Part shown: piece after piece, positions 33,734 through 43,137 of the stretch | Layout of the letters: each line of letters starts with the position of its first letter | Position numbering within the stretch: position 1 is the stretch's first letter | Source of the DNA: Salipiger pentaromativorans | GTDB taxonomy: Bacteria > Pseudomonadota > Alphaproteobacteria > Rhodobacterales > Rhodobacteraceae | Direction of reading: 5' to 3' | Assembly: GCF_024721115.1 (NCBI RefSeq) | Contig: NZ_JAMDHK010000018.1 | Coordinates: 1-64,000 of the forward strand | Length of the DNA stretch: 64,000 nucleotides | The notes under the pieces: generated by a model | Databases searched by the model: none | What the model was told of the DNA's origin: nothing | What the model saw: only the letters and a program-made list of their open reading frames with translations | Position numbers and translations under genes: made by a program

Positions 33734-34788
33734 GCCTGGGTCCCTTTTGCAGCGCTGTCTGTGATGAAATGCCAGAAGGTGTCGTGGGGGCTCGACAGGG
33801 CGGCCCGCCCAAGTTCCCTGGTCCAGTCAAGCTCGGTGCCGAACTCGTCACGCCAGCCCCAAATCCGTTTGGTGAAATGGTGAAGCGCGTGTTCCTGGGT
33901 ATAACCGATGGCCCCGTGAATCTGGTGGGCCAGGGCCCCGACCTTCTCGGCCGCTTCTCCGGCGCGGGCCTTGGCGGCGGCAACGGCCAGCGCAAAGGCC
34001 GGTGTGTCATAGCTGCCGGCCGCCATCTCGGCGGCCGTGCGCGAGGCTGCGGTTTCTCCGGCCATTGTCGCAAGATTGTGCTGGATCGCCTGGAACCTGC
34101 CGATTGGCCGTCCGAACTGCACCCGGTCGTTGGCGTATTGAACGCTCATCTTCAGGATGGTCTCCATCGCCCCGGTGGTGGCAAGACTGCGGATAAGTGC
34201 ACCAAGCCCGCGCATCCCTCCCACGGGTCGTGGCAAGGGGGTGACATCGGTCTCTGTCAGGGTATAATCGAGTTCGATGTCGTCGCGTGGCATCCCGGCA
34301 AAATCCTGCGCCGGGTCAACGATCAGATCCTTCACCGGCAGGGACAGGACGTGATCGACACCGTCCAGGACGCCAATGGTCACGATCCGGTTCGCCCAGC
34401 GGGCAAAGGGCACCAGTGTCAGATGCCCGCTCGCATGGATCTTCTTGCCGCGCCGTTCCAACCGCAGCGCTTCGCCTTCGGCGATGGTCAGCCTGCCACC
34501 GGGAAGGGCCATATTCGCGGCCGCCAGAACGGCGTTTGCGATCAGGGTTTCAGCCAGAGGCAAGGGCAGGCCATGCGCCCCGACAATACGCACAAGACCG
34601 AGCGCCTCGGCCGGTGGCACGCCGAAACCGCCTGCGTCCTCTGGCACCAGCGCCATGGTTAACCCTGCCTCCTCGATCTGCGTCCAGAGCGCCTCGGGGC
34701 ATTGTCCCGAGGCGGCGTCTTCGCGCATGCGGTGGGTGACATGGTCGCGGAACAGTCGCTCTGCCATGTCATGAATCATCGATTCCAT
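33730..34788 (-). CDS. Acyl-CoA dehydrogenase, beta-like subunit of a pair
   Basis: This short 352-residue ACAD has VPEDAGGFG, DRVQFGRPIGRFQAIQH and IHGAIGYTQEH. The middle beta-domain is shortened and there is no C-terminal GGT motif, as in the smaller partner of heteromeric ACADs. Its start overlaps the MmgE/PrpD stop (TGATG), and its own stop overlaps the next start, so the three genes are translationally coupled. Confidence 0.88.
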   Translation of the reverse strand: MESMIHDMAERLFRDHVTHRMREDAASGQCPEALWTQIEEAGLTMALVPEDAGGFGVPPAEALGLVRIVGAHGLPLPLAETLIANAVLAAANMALPGGRLTIAEGEALRLERRGKKIHASGHLTLVPFARWANRIVTIGVLDGVDHVLSLPVKDLIVDPAQDFAGMPRDDIELDYTLTETDVTPLPRPVGGMRGLGALIRSLATTGAMETILKMSVQYANDRVQFGRPIGRFQAIQHNLATMAGETAASRTAAEMAAGSYDTPAFALAVAAAKARAGEAAEKVGALAHQIHGAIGYTQEHALHHFTKRIWGWRDEFGTELDWTRELGRAALSSPHDTFWHFITDSAAKGTQA

Positions 34789-36218
34789 CAGACGGTCCTT
34801 TCAGACGGTGTTTGATCGGCGCTGGACATTTCCTTCACGGGCTTGTCCTGCCGCGCATGGTTTTTTTGCCCGTCGGGGGCCGACGCCTCTCGCAGTGGCG
34901 GCAGATGCAGCCGCGTGCGCAGATCCCGGCGGAACGCACTGGCAGAGGGCGCCGCGCCCCCGTCCCTGCGATATTTTCCGAGGCAATCGGCGATTTTGTC
35001 GCCGATCGCGGCAGGGGTTGCCGGATCCGAGGGAGAGCCGGGGTGCGCCGCGACCGAGGTTTCGGCCAGGGTTACGTTCCCTTTGCGCAGGCGGACATGG
35101 ACCGTCCCATGGTCCACGCCAGCGTGATCCCGCCCCGCTTCCGGCATGGTTTGGATATGCACCATGTCCATAAGCCGGCGCACCGCGGGGCGATGGGGGC
35201 TGTCCCCTTCGAAATCCACCAGCCCGACCTGGCCCTGCTGCAGGGCCACGGCGAGCGTATAGGCGGCACAGAACTTGGCCTGCATTCCATCTTTGGGGTC
35301 GGTGACATGCAACGGGACCATGACGCTTTCGGGCACTGTCATTTCAATCACCGATCCTTCGGGCACCGCCTCGCCGCCGCGTTCGGCGTGAAGGTGCCGC
35401 CCGGCGGCGATCATCCTGTGGGTGAGGTAGCAGCAGGGATACAGCTTGCGGGACACCGTGCCCAGATCGATCCGCGGTTCCACCGCTGCGGGGTCGGCCG
35501 CAATCCCGTCCGGGCCGGCATAAAGGTCGAAGAAGCCGCGCGCCGCGAAGATGTCCGGGGCGCCCGTGATGCCGGCCTCGGCCATCCGGGTGGCCCGCAA
35601 TCCGACAAGGGCGGCGTTTCCGGCCTGGATCGGTTTCGCCATGGCGCCGAAATTGATCTGCATTCCCCCGGCCAGCGACGCGGCCAGGGACAGGGCGTTG
35701 CGGACTGCGTCGTCGTCGAGCCCAAGCTGATGCGCGACCGCTGCCGCCGATGCCAGAACCCCGATGGTCGACGTTGCGTGCCAGCCCTTGTTGTAGTGGC
35801 CAAAACCCAGGATCTGACCGAGCGCGACATTGACGGCTGTTCCGACCGCAAGCGCGGGGGCAATGCGGCCGGCCGTGTCCGGCCGGACATCCACGGTGGC
35901 CAGCAGCGCCGACACGATTACAACACTGGGATGGGTGACGCTGACCGTATGGACATCGTCGAAATCGAGCGCATGACCGGCAACCGCGTTCAGGAACGCG
36001 GCCTGTTCGGGACTGCCACCTTCAGCAGCTCCTGCCGGGACTGCCGGTCCGCCCGCGTCAAGCGCCGCCAGCCGGCGAACCACCGGTTCATGCCACCCGC
36101 CATAGATGGCGGCTATGGTATCCTCAACGCAAAGCGCGGCCTGCTCGGCGTCTGCAACGCTCAGCCGGTGCGGCGCGGCGACGAACCGCGACAAACGGAT
36201 GGTGAAATCGCTGATCAT
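34788..36218 (-). CDS. MmgE/PrpD-family dehydratase/isomerase-like protein
   Basis: This 476-residue protein is an MmgE/PrpD homologue, with early motifs VEDTIAAIYGG and HALDFDDVHTVSVTHPS and a later YPCCYLTHRMIAA. Family members include 2-methylcitrate dehydratase and iminodisuccinate epimerase, all acting on branched or cyclic polyacids. The start at 36218 fits family N-termini, but an ATG at 36242 behind GAGG is possible. It is first in an operon with the ACAD pair and has motif B 73 bp upstream. Confidence 0.88.
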   Translation of the reverse strand: MISDFTIRLSRFVAAPHRLSVADAEQAALCVEDTIAAIYGGWHEPVVRRLAALDAGGPAVPAGAAEGGSPEQAAFLNAVAGHALDFDDVHTVSVTHPSVVIVSALLATVDVRPDTAGRIAPALAVGTAVNVALGQILGFGHYNKGWHATSTIGVLASAAAVAHQLGLDDDAVRNALSLAASLAGGMQINFGAMAKPIQAGNAALVGLRATRMAEAGITGAPDIFAARGFFDLYAGPDGIAADPAAVEPRIDLGTVSRKLYPCCYLTHRMIAAGRHLHAERGGEAVPEGSVIEMTVPESVMVPLHVTDPKDGMQAKFCAAYTLAVALQQGQVGLVDFEGDSPHRPAVRRLMDMVHIQTMPEAGRDHAGVDHGTVHVRLRKGNVTLAETSVAAHPGSPSDPATPAAIGDKIADCLGKYRRDGGAAPSASAFRRDLRTRLHLPPLREASAPDGQKNHARQDKPVKEMSSADQTPSERTV

Positions 36219-36727
36219 CCACTTCTTTCTCTGACACTGCATATTGCCTCATCAAGGCGGGCGCTATCAACTCTCGGCCCCACTCTTTCGCACATATGTG
36301 TTGGAGCGGGATGCTTGCGTTGTGATCCTTGCTGCCGTTGGATATTCTGGGTGCTCATCCTTCCTCTGTTTCCGTGCAGGATCGGGCGTTGGACGTGACC
36401 GTAGAACTTCGGAAAGAAGAACAGACGTGGTTGAGGGTATCGGCGTGAAAAGTCGGGCAGACAAGCACGCATGTGCGGAGAGACATTTCGAGGCATCGTT
36501 GTGTCATTGACCGCCAGACGATGTATCCTCGGAGGCCCGGAACCAAGGCGGTCAGTGCCACCACAAATCCGGGCTAGTCCGCCCTGCGCCGACAAGATGA
36601 GCACCTTGTGTGTCCTTGCCTGTGAATGGGAAATTGTCGGCATCGCATTTCCGCCGTCGTGCCATGAAAGACCGCATCTGCCGTTGCGTCACAGACACAA
36701 CGAGCGCCTTCGGAAAAGGGGGGGCAG
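36219..36727. other. Long divergent intergenic region
   Basis: These 509 bp separate the MmgE operon from the membrane-protein gene. The motif B palindrome at 36291 is the only clear element. Several short open frames occur on both strands, but none resembles a known protein or has a convincing ribosome site. Confidence 0.55.
36291..36300. promoter_or_regulatory. Motif B operator (exact CACATATGTG)
   Basis: This exact palindrome with flank TTTCG on the left lies 73 bp upstream of the MmgE/PrpD start. The TTCG or TTCC flank is shared with the copies at 38197 and 57041. Confidence 0.75.
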
Positions 36728-38155
36728 ATGTCGCCTGTCGAGCGCCTGAAACGTTCCGGCAAGCGCAACAGGTTTACGGCCATTTGTCTGCTGATTTGTC
36801 TTGGCGCTGCCATCATTCAGGGTGTCTTGCCCTCCGCCGTCGCGTCCATCGCTGCCGCGCCGTTTTTCTGCATCTATCTTGCCATTTCGTCCCGCTACAT
36901 CGCCCGTGTCGGATGGGTGCTGCTTTTCTTCTCGCTCGCGATCGCCCTTCTGGCGCTGGCCAATGGAATCGACCCCGGCATCTTCGTCCAGGCGGCGGGG
37001 CGCGTCGTGTTCCTGTCCGCTCTGCTGACGGCTGTCGCCTTCCTGCGCATCGCGGCCACCCAAGACCCGATTGTCGAGGTTGCCGGTGAATTCCTGACAC
37101 TGCAGCCGCCGACCCGTCGCTACGCCTCTCTGGGTGCGGGCGGGCATCTGTTCGGGGTGCTTCTAAATCTCGGCGGGCTTGGGGTGATGCTGGAGATCAT
37201 AATGAAAGGGCTGGCGGCGCATCGGCACGAGATGGACGAATTCGTGTTCCAGGCTCGCAAGCGCAGGATGGTGAGCGCCTGTATGCGGGGGTTTTCCTCG
37301 ATCGCGTTCTGGACGCCGTTCGGAATCGCTCTCAATCTGATGATTCTCACAATACCGGGGCTCGAATGGACGACCCTGGCGCCTTACGGGATTGCTCTGG
37401 CCGGGATTCTGTTTCTTCTGGGATGGCTGTTCGACACGGTGGAATGGTGGCGCCCGCCCTCGGCGCGCGGCCGGGCACCGGCCCTGAGCGGTGACTTGCC
37501 GGACTGGAGCCCCTGGGCCGTCCTGATCGTGTCCGGGCATGTGCTTTTTTTGGGCGCCGCCGTGGTCACGCTGGACCGGTTGACCCAGTACAGTTTCCAG
37601 ACCGTCCTGATCACCATCGTGCCGATCTATGCGCTGCTCTGGTCGGTTATGCGCAGCGGCAGTGGCAGCCTTGCCGGTATATCGCGCCGGTTTGTGACCC
37701 AGGCACCGGGTTTCGCGACCGAAATGAGCGTCATCGCGTCGGCGGGGTTCATCGGCCTCGTCGCGCTGGAGGTCGTTCCGGTCGAATGGATTGCCGACCA
37801 TCTTGGCTGGATCGCAACGCGGCCTGTGCTGACCGTCGTGCTGTTGATCATGACGGTGTTTCTGACGGGGCTGCTGGGCGTGCATCCGATGATCTCGGTG
37901 GTCCTGCTGGCAGAGGTGGTCAACCGCGTCGGCGTGGAAGGTTTGTCGCCGCTTGCTCTGGGCCTTGCACTGGCTGGTGGCTGGAGCAGCATCATCTGCA
38001 TGGGACCGGCCATCACGGCGGTGGTCTACGCCTCCTCCATCGTGGGCGAGCGGCCGCTGACCATCGGCTTGCGGTGGAACGGGATCTTCGGTGTTGCGAG
38101 CATCCTCCTCATCACGCTCATCGTTGGCGGCGGTGTCGCGGCAGGGTGGTTCTGA
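36728..38155 (+). CDS. Polytopic membrane protein, putative transporter
   Basis: This 475-residue protein has about 11-12 hydrophobic segments. Features include a cytoplasmic RKRRM loop near 180, GGHLFGVLLNLGGLG near 136-150, and GVHPMISVVLLAEVVNRVG and WSSIICMGPAITAVVYASS in the C-terminal half. These resemble ion-transporter (SLC13/CitMHS-like) re-entrant segments, but I cannot assign a family. AAAGGGGGGGC lies just before the ATG. It stands alone between the MmgE operon and the CoA-transferase operon, so a role in substrate or product transport is inferred. Confidence 0.82.
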   Translation: MSPVERLKRSGKRNRFTAICLLICLGAAIIQGVLPSAVASIAAAPFFCIYLAISSRYIARVGWVLLFFSLAIALLALANGIDPGIFVQAAGRVVFLSALLTAVAFLRIAATQDPIVEVAGEFLTLQPPTRRYASLGAGGHLFGVLLNLGGLGVMLEIIMKGLAAHRHEMDEFVFQARKRRMVSACMRGFSSIAFWTPFGIALNLMILTIPGLEWTTLAPYGIALAGILFLLGWLFDTVEWWRPPSARGRAPALSGDLPDWSPWAVLIVSGHVLFLGAAVVTLDRLTQYSFQTVLITIVPIYALLWSVMRSGSGSLAGISRRFVTQAPGFATEMSVIASAGFIGLVALEVVPVEWIADHLGWIATRPVLTVVLLIMTVFLTGLLGVHPMISVVLLAEVVNRVGVEGLSPLALGLALAGGWSSIICMGPAITAVVYASSIVGERPLTIGLRWNGIFGVASILLITLIVGGGVAAGWF

Positions 38156-38196
38156 CCGGTCTCAATTGCCTGTCAGGAACCGGGCGCAAGCATTTC

Positions 38197-38206
38197 CACA
38201 TATGTG
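38197..38206. promoter_or_regulatory. Motif B operator (exact CACATATGTG)
   Basis: This exact palindrome lies in ATTTCCACATATGTGTTCGA, whose flanks extend the symmetry. It ends 81 bp upstream of the CoA-transferase/TRAP operon start. Confidence 0.75.
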
Positions 38207-38286
38207 TTCGATCAGGCTTTGCGCTAGTCGGAAGGTGATGGACCCCATAGCGTCAACTAGGATGGGTCAGCGCAATCACTATCGGA

Positions 38287-39240
38287 GTGGCACGCCCAAC
38301 GATGGAAGGCCAAGCGAAACCCACACGTCGCAGCAAGGTCACAGGCCTGCAAGACGCAGCCCGGCTGGCACGAGGCGCTTTGGAAGAACGCCCCGAGCTT
38401 TGTCTCGGTGGTCTGTTCAAGCAAAGCCGCCCTGTCGCACTGGTGCGCGCGTTGCTGGCCGCGGGCGCAGATGGTCTGCATGTGTATTCCTCGCCGGGCG
38501 CGGGGTATGATGTCGACCTGATGATTGCGGCAGGCGCGGTCGCACAGGTCTTTATTCCCGGCGTTACGCTGGAAAACCGGCTTTGCCCCAATTTCCGCCG
38601 CGCGGTCGAGGCAGGGCAGGTGACCGCGCACGCGCTGGATGCGCTGACCGTGGTGGGCGGGCTGATGGCGTCGGCTCATGGCGTGCCGTTCCAGCCAATC
38701 GACGCGCTGCGCGGATCGGACGTTCTGAAGCACAACCCGCTTTTGCACGAAATCGACTGCCCGTTCTCCGGCCGCCGTATTCACGCCGTCGGGCCGATCC
38801 GCCCCAGAGTGACGTTCTTGCACGCGCAGGAAGCCGACCGTTGGGGAAACCTGCGCCATCTCAGCACGATGGTCTACGCCGATCAGCTGATGGCACGCGC
38901 GTCTGACATGGTCATTGCCAGCGTGGACCGGATCGTGCCGGACGAGGTCGTTCTGGACGATCCCTCGCGGGTTACCGTGCCGTCTTATTATGTCGATGCC
39001 GTGGTCGAGGTGCCCTATGGCGCGCACCCAACCGCGAGCTTTCCCAACTATGCGATGGACGAGGACCATATCGACGCCTACGCCGATCTGGGGGATGCCG
39101 CCCGGACCGGCGACAGCACGGGGCTGGACACCTATATCGCCCGCCATGTGACCGGACCGAAAAACCAGAGCGACTACATCGAAGCGGTCGGGGGAGCCGG
39201 GTATTTCGCCGTGCTCGAAGCCGAGGCACGGAACGAATGA
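38287..39240 (+). CDS. Class I CoA-transferase subunit A (glutaconate CoA-transferase/IpdA-like)
   Basis: This 317-residue protein matches the alpha subunit of family I CoA-transferases: GGLFKQSRPVALVRALLAAG near 40-60 and a GAGYDVDLMIAAGAV segment. IpdAB of steroid-ring degradation, which opens a ring CoA ester by hydrolysis, belongs to the same fold, so a transferase or a hydrolase role is possible. The start is uncertain: GTG 38287 has no clear ribosome site, and ATG 38302 lies 14 bp after GGAG. It overlaps subunit B (ATGA). Confidence 0.88.
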   Translation: MARPTMEGQAKPTRRSKVTGLQDAARLARGALEERPELCLGGLFKQSRPVALVRALLAAGADGLHVYSSPGAGYDVDLMIAAGAVAQVFIPGVTLENRLCPNFRRAVEAGQVTAHALDALTVVGGLMASAHGVPFQPIDALRGSDVLKHNPLLHEIDCPFSGRRIHAVGPIRPRVTFLHAQEADRWGNLRHLSTMVYADQLMARASDMVIASVDRIVPDEVVLDDPSRVTVPSYYVDAVVEVPYGAHPTASFPNYAMDEDHIDAYADLGDAARTGDSTGLDTYIARHVTGPKNQSDYIEAVGGAGYFAVLEAEARNE

Positions 39241-40004
39241 GTGCAGCGGTTTCCCCAATTGAACAGATGGTCGTCGTGTTGGCCCGCGATCTGGCCGACG
39301 GAGAACTGGGTGCGGCGGGTGCAGCCGCGTTGGTGCCGATGGCGGCCATTGCGCTAGCCCGCGAGCTGCATGCACCGAACCTGACGGTCGGCGGCGAGAT
39401 GTTCTTCAACCCCGAGCCGGGGCGTTTGTATCCGTCGATGCTGGACGATCGTGCGCTCGGCCGCTGCGAGGCCGCCGAGACCTTTATCGAGTTGTTCGGC
39501 CACAGCCATCACGGGCTGGATTTTTTCTTTCACAGTGGCTTGCAGCACGATGTGTACGGCAACATCAACCTGCACCACGTCGGCGGCACGCTGCACGCAC
39601 CAAAGATGCGCGGGCCGGGGGCAGCAAACCTGTCATACTGCCACACCTCGTCGCGGTATTACATTTGCCCCACCGTGCATACGGCGCGAAACTTTGTGGA
39701 AACGGTCGATTTCATCACAATACCCGGACATCTGTCCGGGCCTGCCGCGAAACGCGACGCCGGGCTGGTCAATGAAGGACCGCGCCTGGTGGTGACACCG
39801 CGAGCGGTTATGGATTTCGACAAGACGACGCTGCGAATGCGACTGAAATCGGTGCATGCGGGAAATACGCCCGAAGAGGTCCAGCGTCATACGGGGTTCG
39901 ATCTGGCGATCAGAGGCGAGGTGCCGCAAACGCGGCCACCAACGGAGGAAGAATTGCGCGTTCTGAGAGAGCGGATCGATACATCGGGGGCCCTGCGTGC
40001 TTAA
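39237..40004 (+). CDS. Class I CoA-transferase subunit B (glutaconate CoA-transferase/IpdB-like)
   Basis: This 255-residue protein is the partner beta subunit. NLTVGGEMFFN near 43-53 holds the Glu at the position usually carrying the family nucleophile, and later segments include DVYGNINLHHVGG and KMRGPGAANLSYCHTS. Its start overlaps the alpha subunit's stop. A TAXI TRAP system follows 45 bp downstream, suggesting that the imported acid is the CoA acceptor or that a ring ester is opened. Confidence 0.88.
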   Translation: MSAAVSPIEQMVVVLARDLADGELGAAGAAALVPMAAIALARELHAPNLTVGGEMFFNPEPGRLYPSMLDDRALGRCEAAETFIELFGHSHHGLDFFFHSGLQHDVYGNINLHHVGGTLHAPKMRGPGAANLSYCHTSSRYYICPTVHTARNFVETVDFITIPGHLSGPAAKRDAGLVNEGPRLVVTPRAVMDFDKTTLRMRLKSVHAGNTPEEVQRHTGFDLAIRGEVPQTRPPTEEELRVLRERIDTSGALRA

Positions 40005-40049
40005 GCGACCGGGCTGACGTTACTTTAAAGGCAAAAACGGGAGGATAAA

Positions 40050-41021
40050 ATGATCCAACGCAAGTTGACCGGATACCGGGCGGCGGTGGGTGCTATCGCG
40101 GCCATGGGCGCGATAGCCCTTGGCGGCGCGGCATCTGCCAAGGATCTCACGATGGGCACGACCAGCCCGACGTCGAGCCATTTCACCATTTCGGTTGCGA
40201 TGAGCAAGGCGATCGAGACCGGCATGGAAGGCACCAATGTCAGCGTGATCGAAACCGGGGCCAGCGTGGACAATGTGCTGCGGCTGGCGCGCGACGAGAT
40301 CGACCTTGGGCTTGCCACCACCGACATTCTGATCTCCGCCAGAAACGGGACCGGCAAGTTCGAAGGTAACGCAATCCCAGATACGGTTGCGCTTTATCCT
40401 TACAGCGCCTCGATCCTGCTGATCGCGGTCACCGAAGAGTCTGGTGTGACGACGCTGGACGAACTGGACGGAAAGAAGTTCAATCCCGGCATCCGCGGAT
40501 CGGCGGCCGAGACGTTGACGACCGGTGTCCTGTCCATGTTCGATATCAACGCGGACCTGGTGCATGGCGCCGTTGGCGACGCGGTGGAAGGCATCAAGAA
40601 CCGCCAGATCATCGGTTATAGCAAATACGGGGCCGCAAACTCTGTCGATGCAACCCTGCAAGAGTTGATGACAAGCACCAAGATGCGGTTGATCGGCTTC
40701 ACCGAAGAGCAGGAGAAAGCGGCGACAGAAGCCATGGAGGGCGTCGGTTTCACGACTCTTCCCGCAGGGCTTATTCCGGGATCCGAGGAAATGCGGGTAC
40801 CCAAGCTCAACGTCTTCTTCCTGACCCGCACCGGCGTCATGGATGACCAGAGCGCCTATGACATCGCTCGCAGCATCCACCAGAACATGGACCTGCTGGT
40901 CGAAGCCTGGCCGCAGCTTGCGGATTACGACATCGCCGCCGATGCCGTCGCCACAATCGAGACCGGTATACCCTATCATCCAGGTGCGGAACGTTACTGG
41001 AGAGAGGCGGCCGGAAGCTGA
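40050..41021 (+). CDS. TAXI-family TRAP solute-binding protein
   Basis: This 323-residue secreted protein has a signal peptide (about residues 1-30, ending ASA-KD) and the TAXI pattern LTMGTTSPTSSHF, then LARDEIDLGLATTD. Its sequence differs strongly from the TAXI protein at 27338, so the two likely bind different ligands. GGGAGG precedes the ATG. The gene is in an operon with CoA-transferase AB and the fused permease. Confidence 0.9.
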   Translation: MIQRKLTGYRAAVGAIAAMGAIALGGAASAKDLTMGTTSPTSSHFTISVAMSKAIETGMEGTNVSVIETGASVDNVLRLARDEIDLGLATTDILISARNGTGKFEGNAIPDTVALYPYSASILLIAVTEESGVTTLDELDGKKFNPGIRGSAAETLTTGVLSMFDINADLVHGAVGDAVEGIKNRQIIGYSKYGAANSVDATLQELMTSTKMRLIGFTEEQEKAATEAMEGVGFTTLPAGLIPGSEEMRVPKLNVFFLTRTGVMDDQSAYDIARSIHQNMDLLVEAWPQLADYDIAADAVATIETGIPYHPGAERYWREAAGS

Positions 41022-41066
41022 CCGGAATCGCGGGCCGTCACGACGGCGGCCATAGGCTGATCCAGA

Positions 41067-41087
41067 CGGGGTGCTGCGGGCACCCCG
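41067..41087. other. Intergenic hairpin between TAXI protein and permease
   Basis: CGGGGTGC and GCACCCCG (8 bp) flank a 5-nt loop in the 89-bp gap. No T-run follows. It may set a higher level of the binding protein than of the permease. Confidence 0.4.
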
Positions 41088-41110
41088 CCGTTACCGCTCT
41101 CGGAGAGAAC

Positions 41111-43054
41111 ATGACGCAGACATCGACCGCAATACCCAATTGGGAACGGCGCGGAGGGCAGGCGCTTGGAGTATTGTTGGCGGCATTCGTCGCTCTGCAT
41201 TTCTACAATGCCTTATTCGGGCAGTTCGAACCGCTGGTTCAGCGGCCGATCTTTATCGGTTTCGGTATCGGCGGCGCGTTCTTTCTTTATGCGGCACGCG
41301 CCTCGCGGACCGGTGCGCGAAGCGGGATTGAACGGGCTGTGGACATCATGCTGGGACTACTGGCGTTCGCGGTTTGCCTCTACGTGATCCTGAACCGGGA
41401 TCGCTTTTCGGATATCATGGTGCGCTATGGGCCGATCGACAAGGCGGCAGGTCTGATAGCTGTTCTGCTGACCCTCGAGGCCGCGCGCCGGGTGATCGGA
41501 TGGTTCCTGCCGCTGCTGGCCCTTTGCACCGTGATCTATTTCTATTTCGGCTATGACCTGATCGACGGCGCCTGGCGCCCGCCGCGCGTTTCGGCACGTA
41601 CCGCTGTCGAGACATTTTACAGCTCGACCACCGGCCTGTTCGGCTACCTTGCGGATATCGGGGCACGGGTCATCGTGATCTATGTGCTTCTGGGGGCGCT
41701 CCTGCTGTCGACCGGGGCAACGGATGCTTTCATGAAAATGGCAACGTGGATCGCCGGTCGAACGTATGGCGGCCCGGCAAAGGTCTGTGCCCTGTCTTCG
41801 GCGATGTTCGGGACGGTGACCGGTTCGGCAGTGGCCAACGTCATGGCGACCGGCTCGATCACCATTCCCACGATGAAGCGGCTGCGCTATCCACCGGCCT
41901 TTGCCGGGGCGGTCGAGGCCGTTGCCTCCTCCGCCGGCCAGCTTACGCCGCCGGTGATGGGGGCAGCGGCCTTCATCATGGCTGAGTTCCTGAACATTCC
42001 CTATACCGACATTGTCGTTGCGGCGATCGGTCCGGCATTTCTCTACTACCTGGCGGTATGGCTCGGGGTGGATCTCTATGCGCGTCGCACAGGGTTGCAA
42101 CCGACACCGAGGAGCGAAATGCCCGAACCGGCGGAATTCCTCGCACCGGACAAGTCAATTCCCTTGTTTCTTCCCATCGCGGCGATGGTCTACTTCCTGT
42201 TCAACGGCTACACGCCGAGCTTTGCAGGTGCCGGTGCTGTTATCATACTGGTTTTGGCCTGTGTGGTGGTGCGCCCGTTCGCGCGTGACGGAAGAGAGCA
42301 GGGCGTGCTGGCCTCTTGGGCCAAGCTGGCGCGCGACCTCTATGAGGGGATGATCGAAGCAGGGCGGGCGTTGGTGATGATCGCCGCGCTGCTAGCCTGC
42401 GCCGCCATCGTCGTCAAGGTTCTGACGGCGACGGGTGCCGGGGTCAAAGTCTCGAACCTGTTGTTCTCTGTGTCCGGTCAGGGGTTGATCGTGGCCCTGT
42501 TGCTGGCGGCGGTGCTGGCGATCTTGCTGGGTATGGACGTGCCGACGACGGCCTCCTATGTGCTGGCGGCGGCAATCGCCGCGCCCAGTCTCGTGCGGCT
42601 TGGCCTACCCGAACTGACGGCTCATCTTTTTGTCTTCTACTATGCGATCCTGTCGGCCATCACGCCACCGGTCTGCGCCAGTGTCTATGCCGCCGCCGCC
42701 CTGGCAGGGGCCAATTTCTGGCGGGTGGCGGGTCGCGCGCTGATGTTGGCCGGAGCGATCTATGTGGTGCCGTTTCTCTTTGTGTTCCGGCCGGGCATAC
42801 TGGCCCAGGGCGGCACGGTGCAAATCCTACTGGATATGGGCGTGGCCTGCGCCGCGGTTTTTGCCGTCAGCGTCGGCACAAGCGGCTGGTTTCGTGGAAA
42901 GGTGCCGGTCATCGGCCGGTTGCTGTTCCTGTCGGCTGCCGGCTTGCTGTTTTACGCCGCGCCTGCGGCCGACATCGTTGGTGGGCTGGCGCTGGCCGGG
43001 CTCTTGGCGTGGCGGTTTTTGCGCGGAGCACCGCAGCCCGGCCGCGCCGGGTGA
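41111..43054 (+). CDS. TRAP transporter fused permease (4TM/12TM)
   Basis: This 647-residue membrane protein has the fused DctQ-DctM layout, with the channel motif SSAMFGTVTGSAVANVMATG and SSAGQLTPPVMGAAAFIMAE. It pairs with the TAXI protein immediately upstream. A convergent terminator follows its stop. Confidence 0.92.
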   Translation: MTQTSTAIPNWERRGGQALGVLLAAFVALHFYNALFGQFEPLVQRPIFIGFGIGGAFFLYAARASRTGARSGIERAVDIMLGLLAFAVCLYVILNRDRFSDIMVRYGPIDKAAGLIAVLLTLEAARRVIGWFLPLLALCTVIYFYFGYDLIDGAWRPPRVSARTAVETFYSSTTGLFGYLADIGARVIVIYVLLGALLLSTGATDAFMKMATWIAGRTYGGPAKVCALSSAMFGTVTGSAVANVMATGSITIPTMKRLRYPPAFAGAVEAVASSAGQLTPPVMGAAAFIMAEFLNIPYTDIVVAAIGPAFLYYLAVWLGVDLYARRTGLQPTPRSEMPEPAEFLAPDKSIPLFLPIAAMVYFLFNGYTPSFAGAGAVIILVLACVVVRPFARDGREQGVLASWAKLARDLYEGMIEAGRALVMIAALLACAAIVVKVLTATGAGVKVSNLLFSVSGQGLIVALLLAAVLAILLGMDVPTTASYVLAAAIAAPSLVRLGLPELTAHLFVFYYAILSAITPPVCASVYAAAALAGANFWRVAGRALMLAGAIYVVPFLFVFRPGILAQGGTVQILLDMGVACAAVFAVSVGTSGWFRGKVPVIGRLLFLSAAGLLFYAAPAADIVGGLALAGLLAWRFLRGAPQPGRAG

Positions 43055-43066
43055 CCTCCGAAAAGC

Positions 43067-43103
43067 GAAGAGCCACCGCAGACAACCTCTGCGACGGCTC
43101 TTC
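43067..43103. terminator. Hairpin between convergent operons
   Basis: GAAGAGCC (43067-43074) pairs with GGCTCTTC (43096-43103), and an inner CGCAGA pairs with TCTGCG. It lies between the TRAP permease end (43054) and the DUF35 end (43138). Confidence 0.75.
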
Positions 43104-43137
43104 CACATTCGGCCCCGAAGTGGCGGTGCCTCTGGCC

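Noticed and set aside
34812-36398. A 528-codon open frame on the plus strand
   Set aside because: It is antisense to the MmgE/PrpD gene, which has clear family motifs; the open frame is a GC-rich shadow.
36215-36643. A 142-codon minus-strand frame in the intergenic region
   Set aside because: It has no convincing ribosome site or domain and overlaps the MmgE start region; not supported as a gene.
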